7,912 bases of DNA. It comes from Fidelibacterota bacterium (GTDB lineage: Bacteria; Marinisomatota; Marinisomatia; Marinisomatales; UBA1611). Positions within the stretch are counted from its first letter, which is position 1, and each line of letters starts with the position of its first letter. Positions 6,779-7,912 of this stretch are shown here, one piece after another. Under the pieces are notes generated by a model that was not told the DNA's origin, ran no database searches, and worked only from the letters and a program-made list of their open reading frames with translations. Position numbers and translations under genes: made by a program. The DNA lies in the NCBI GenBank assembly GCA_002718285.1, contig PBAR01000001.1:132979-140890 (forward strand). Direction: 5' to 3'.

Positions 6779-7333
6779 ATGATTGCCTTTATAGGATTGG
6801 GCAATATCGGTGATCAATATGCAAATACAAAACATAATGCAGGATTTTGGGTTGTGGATGAAGTGGCACGGAGAAAAAAGTTGTCTTTTAAGCCTGGAAA
6901 AGGTCATTATGTATTTACCTGCCAAATCAGCAGGGAGTTTATATTGGTAAAACCAACAATAGGGATGAATTGTAGCGGTAATGCAGTGCAGGAGATTACC
7001 CAAACATGGAATTTTCTTCCGCAGGATCTTATTGTTGTTGTGGATGATGTGGATTTACCTCTGGGCAGTATTCGCATCCGGCCTAAAGGCGGAGATGGAT
7101 GTCATCGTGGTATGAAAAATATTATATATCAATTACAATCTGACCAGTTTCCCCGTATCCGCCTTGGGATCGGAACTGATGAAAACATGCGCCCGGCAGA
7201 AAATTATGTTTTAAAACCATTTCGAAGTAAAGATAGGGATACTGTATCTAAAATGGTTCAAACTGGTGCAGATGTAATAGAAAATATTTTAATTCACGGA
7301 TTAAACAAAACAATGAATCAGTTTAATTCATAA
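6779..7333 (+). CDS. pth: Peptidyl-tRNA hydrolase (bacterial Pth1 type)
   Basis: Pth releases tRNAs from peptidyl-tRNAs that drop off the ribosome, hydrolysing the ester bond between peptide and tRNA. The 184-residue product is within family length. Conserved elements are GLGNIGDQYANTKHNAGF (6-23) with N9 and the catalytic H19, KPTIGMNCSG (58-67) with N64, and VVDDVDLPLG (87-96) with D90 in the catalytic-aspartate position. The substrate-binding loop reads GGDGCHRGMKNI (104-115); the common family form is HNG, so the Asn equivalent to E. coli N114 is Arg 110 here. FPRIRLGIG and NYVLKPF complete the fold. An AGGAG within the rplY end (6758-6762) is 16 bases from the ATG, too far to be a good site, so coupling to rplY across the 2-base gap is likely. 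Identification is secure despite the loop variant. Confidence 0.96.
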   Translation: MIAFIGLGNIGDQYANTKHNAGFWVVDEVARRKKLSFKPGKGHYVFTCQISREFILVKPTIGMNCSGNAVQEITQTWNFLPQDLIVVVDDVDLPLGSIRIRPKGGDGCHRGMKNIIYQLQSDQFPRIRLGIGTDENMRPAENYVLKPFRSKDRDTVSKMVQTGADVIENILIHGLNKTMNQFNS

Positions 7334-7335
7334 AC

Positions 7336-7341
7336 GAGGAG
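7336..7341 (+). promoter_or_regulatory. Ribosome binding site of hppA
   Basis: GAGGAG lies 11 bases before the ATG at 7353 and two bases after the pth stop. The spacer is slightly long but AT-only, and no other in-frame start exists between the pth stop and 7353, so this site supports the chosen hppA start. Confidence 0.75.
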
Positions 7342-7352
7342 TAATTATATAT

Positions 7353-7912
7353 ATGAGTTCAAATTTAATTTTTGTTGTAGGTGCTGGAATATTAGCCATG
7401 ATTTTTTCATTCTGGAAAACAAGCTGGATTAATAAGCAGGATGAAGGGACTGAAAGAATGAAACAAATTGGCGCAAGTATTACCGATGGCGCTATGGCTT
7501 TTCTAAGTGCTGAATATCGTGTACTCGCTATATTTGTCGTATCAGTTGCACTCGTGCTTGGATTTGCTAATTCAGGACGAAACGATTCAAGCGCCTTGAT
7601 TTCAATGTCATTTATTGTTGGGGCTATCGCCTCTGGTTTGGCTGGATATTTAGGGATGAAAGTTGCAACCAAGGCCAATAACCGTACAACAAATGCTGCA
7701 AGAAAAAGTCTGGCATCAGCCTTGAATGTTGCTTTTACTGGTGGCTCCGTCATGGGATTAAGTGTTGTTGGTTTAGGCGTTTTAGGTCTTAGCGGATTGT
7801 TCCTTTTTTATTTAAATTATTTTGGATCCGATTCGGTTTCTATCAAAACAGTATTGAACGTGATTTCAGGTTTTTCTTTGGGTGCATCCTCTATAGCTTT
7901 ATTTGCTCGTGT
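7353..7912 (+). CDS. hppA: Membrane-bound ion-translocating pyrophosphatase, N-terminal part (3' end outside window)
   Basis: HppA hydrolyses pyrophosphate in the cytoplasm and uses the energy to pump H+ or Na+ across the inner membrane. The 186 visible residues are the N-terminal quarter or so of a protein usually near 650-750 residues. Hydrophobic segments fall near 4-21, 56-73, 81-104, 128-154 and 167-184. Family sequence is clear: MKQIGASITDGAMAFLSAEY (36-55), then ANNRTTNAA (108-116), VAFTGGSVMGLSVVGLGVLG (126-145) and GFSLGASSIALFAR (173-186), which in the family leads into the first catalytic loop. It starts 19 bases after pth with its own GAGGAG site, so it may be read with the upstream operon. 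The substrate-binding DxxxD motifs and the residues deciding K+ dependence and H+ versus Na+ specificity lie beyond the window, so the transported ion cannot be told. Confidence 0.94.
   Translation, partial: MSSNLIFVVGAGILAMIFSFWKTSWINKQDEGTERMKQIGASITDGAMAFLSAEYRVLAIFVVSVALVLGFANSGRNDSSALISMSFIVGAIASGLAGYLGMKVATKANNRTTNAARKSLASALNVAFTGGSVMGLSVVGLGVLGLSGLFLFYLNYFGSDSVSIKTVLNVISGFSLGASSIALFAR

Noticed and set aside
6458..7003. Reverse-strand open frame of 181 codons across the rplY-pth junction
   Set aside because: It is antisense to two secure genes. Its serine-rich stretch is simply the complement of the acidic rplY tail (GAA/GAT codons), and it has no recognisable domain.
7328..7753. Reverse-strand open frame of 141 codons opposite hppA
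   Set aside because: It lies opposite the clear membrane pyrophosphatase sequence; its composition mirrors the hydrophobic codons of that gene.
1..7912. A mobile element, CRISPR array, defence or other novel accessory system
   Set aside because: No transposase, integrase, direct or inverted repeat set, or unknown protein-coding gene was seen. Apart from short gaps, all sequence is accounted for by recognised core genes; although a tRNA is present, no integrase or repeat of its 3' end was seen next to it.

Overview
This is an AT-rich window (roughly one third G+C by eye) from a bacterial chromosome. It is densely packed with housekeeping genes, all on the + strand. Reading order: the 3' end of uvrA (nucleotide excision repair); a 127-base gap with no recognisable gene; ruvB (Holliday-junction helicase motor) overlapping queA (queuosine synthesis); three consecutive MEP-pathway isoprenoid genes ispD-ispF-ispE; a tRNA-Gln(UUG) gene; prs (PRPP synthetase); rplY/ctc (50S protein L25, long acidic-tailed form); pth (peptidyl-tRNA hydrolase); and the 5' end of hppA (membrane ion-pumping pyrophosphatase), cut by the window edge.

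Organism: a bacterium using the MEP pathway, queuosine and a membrane pyrophosphatase. The ispE / tRNA-Gln / prs / rplY / pth order is, from memory, a neighbourhood seen in Deltaproteobacteria-like and some other Gram-negative lineages. The low G+C and the strongly acidic L25 tail would also fit an uncultured FCB-type lineage such as Marinimicrobia. This placement is a low-confidence inference; nothing here fixes the phylum.

Layout: from ruvB onward the genes are packed as one or two operons. ruvB and queA overlap by 4 bases (ATGA). ispD and ispF abut with no spacer (TAA then ATG). ispF and ispE are separated by 1 base, and rplY and pth by 2 bases. The tRNA lies 22 bases after ispE and 38 bases before prs, with no visible promoter or terminator of its own, so it is probably cut out of a longer transcript. 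I saw no convincing intrinsic terminator anywhere in the window. Strong Shine-Dalgarno sequences appear only before rplY and hppA; most other genes seem to depend on translational coupling or weak sites.

Functional themes: DNA repair (uvrA, ruvB), tRNA and translation (queA, tRNA-Gln, rplY, pth), isoprenoid precursors (ispD, ispF, ispE), nucleotide precursors (prs) and pyrophosphate energy (hppA). I found no mobile element, CRISPR array, toxin-antitoxin pair, defence gene or other accessory system. The observations below are small points within an ordinary core region.
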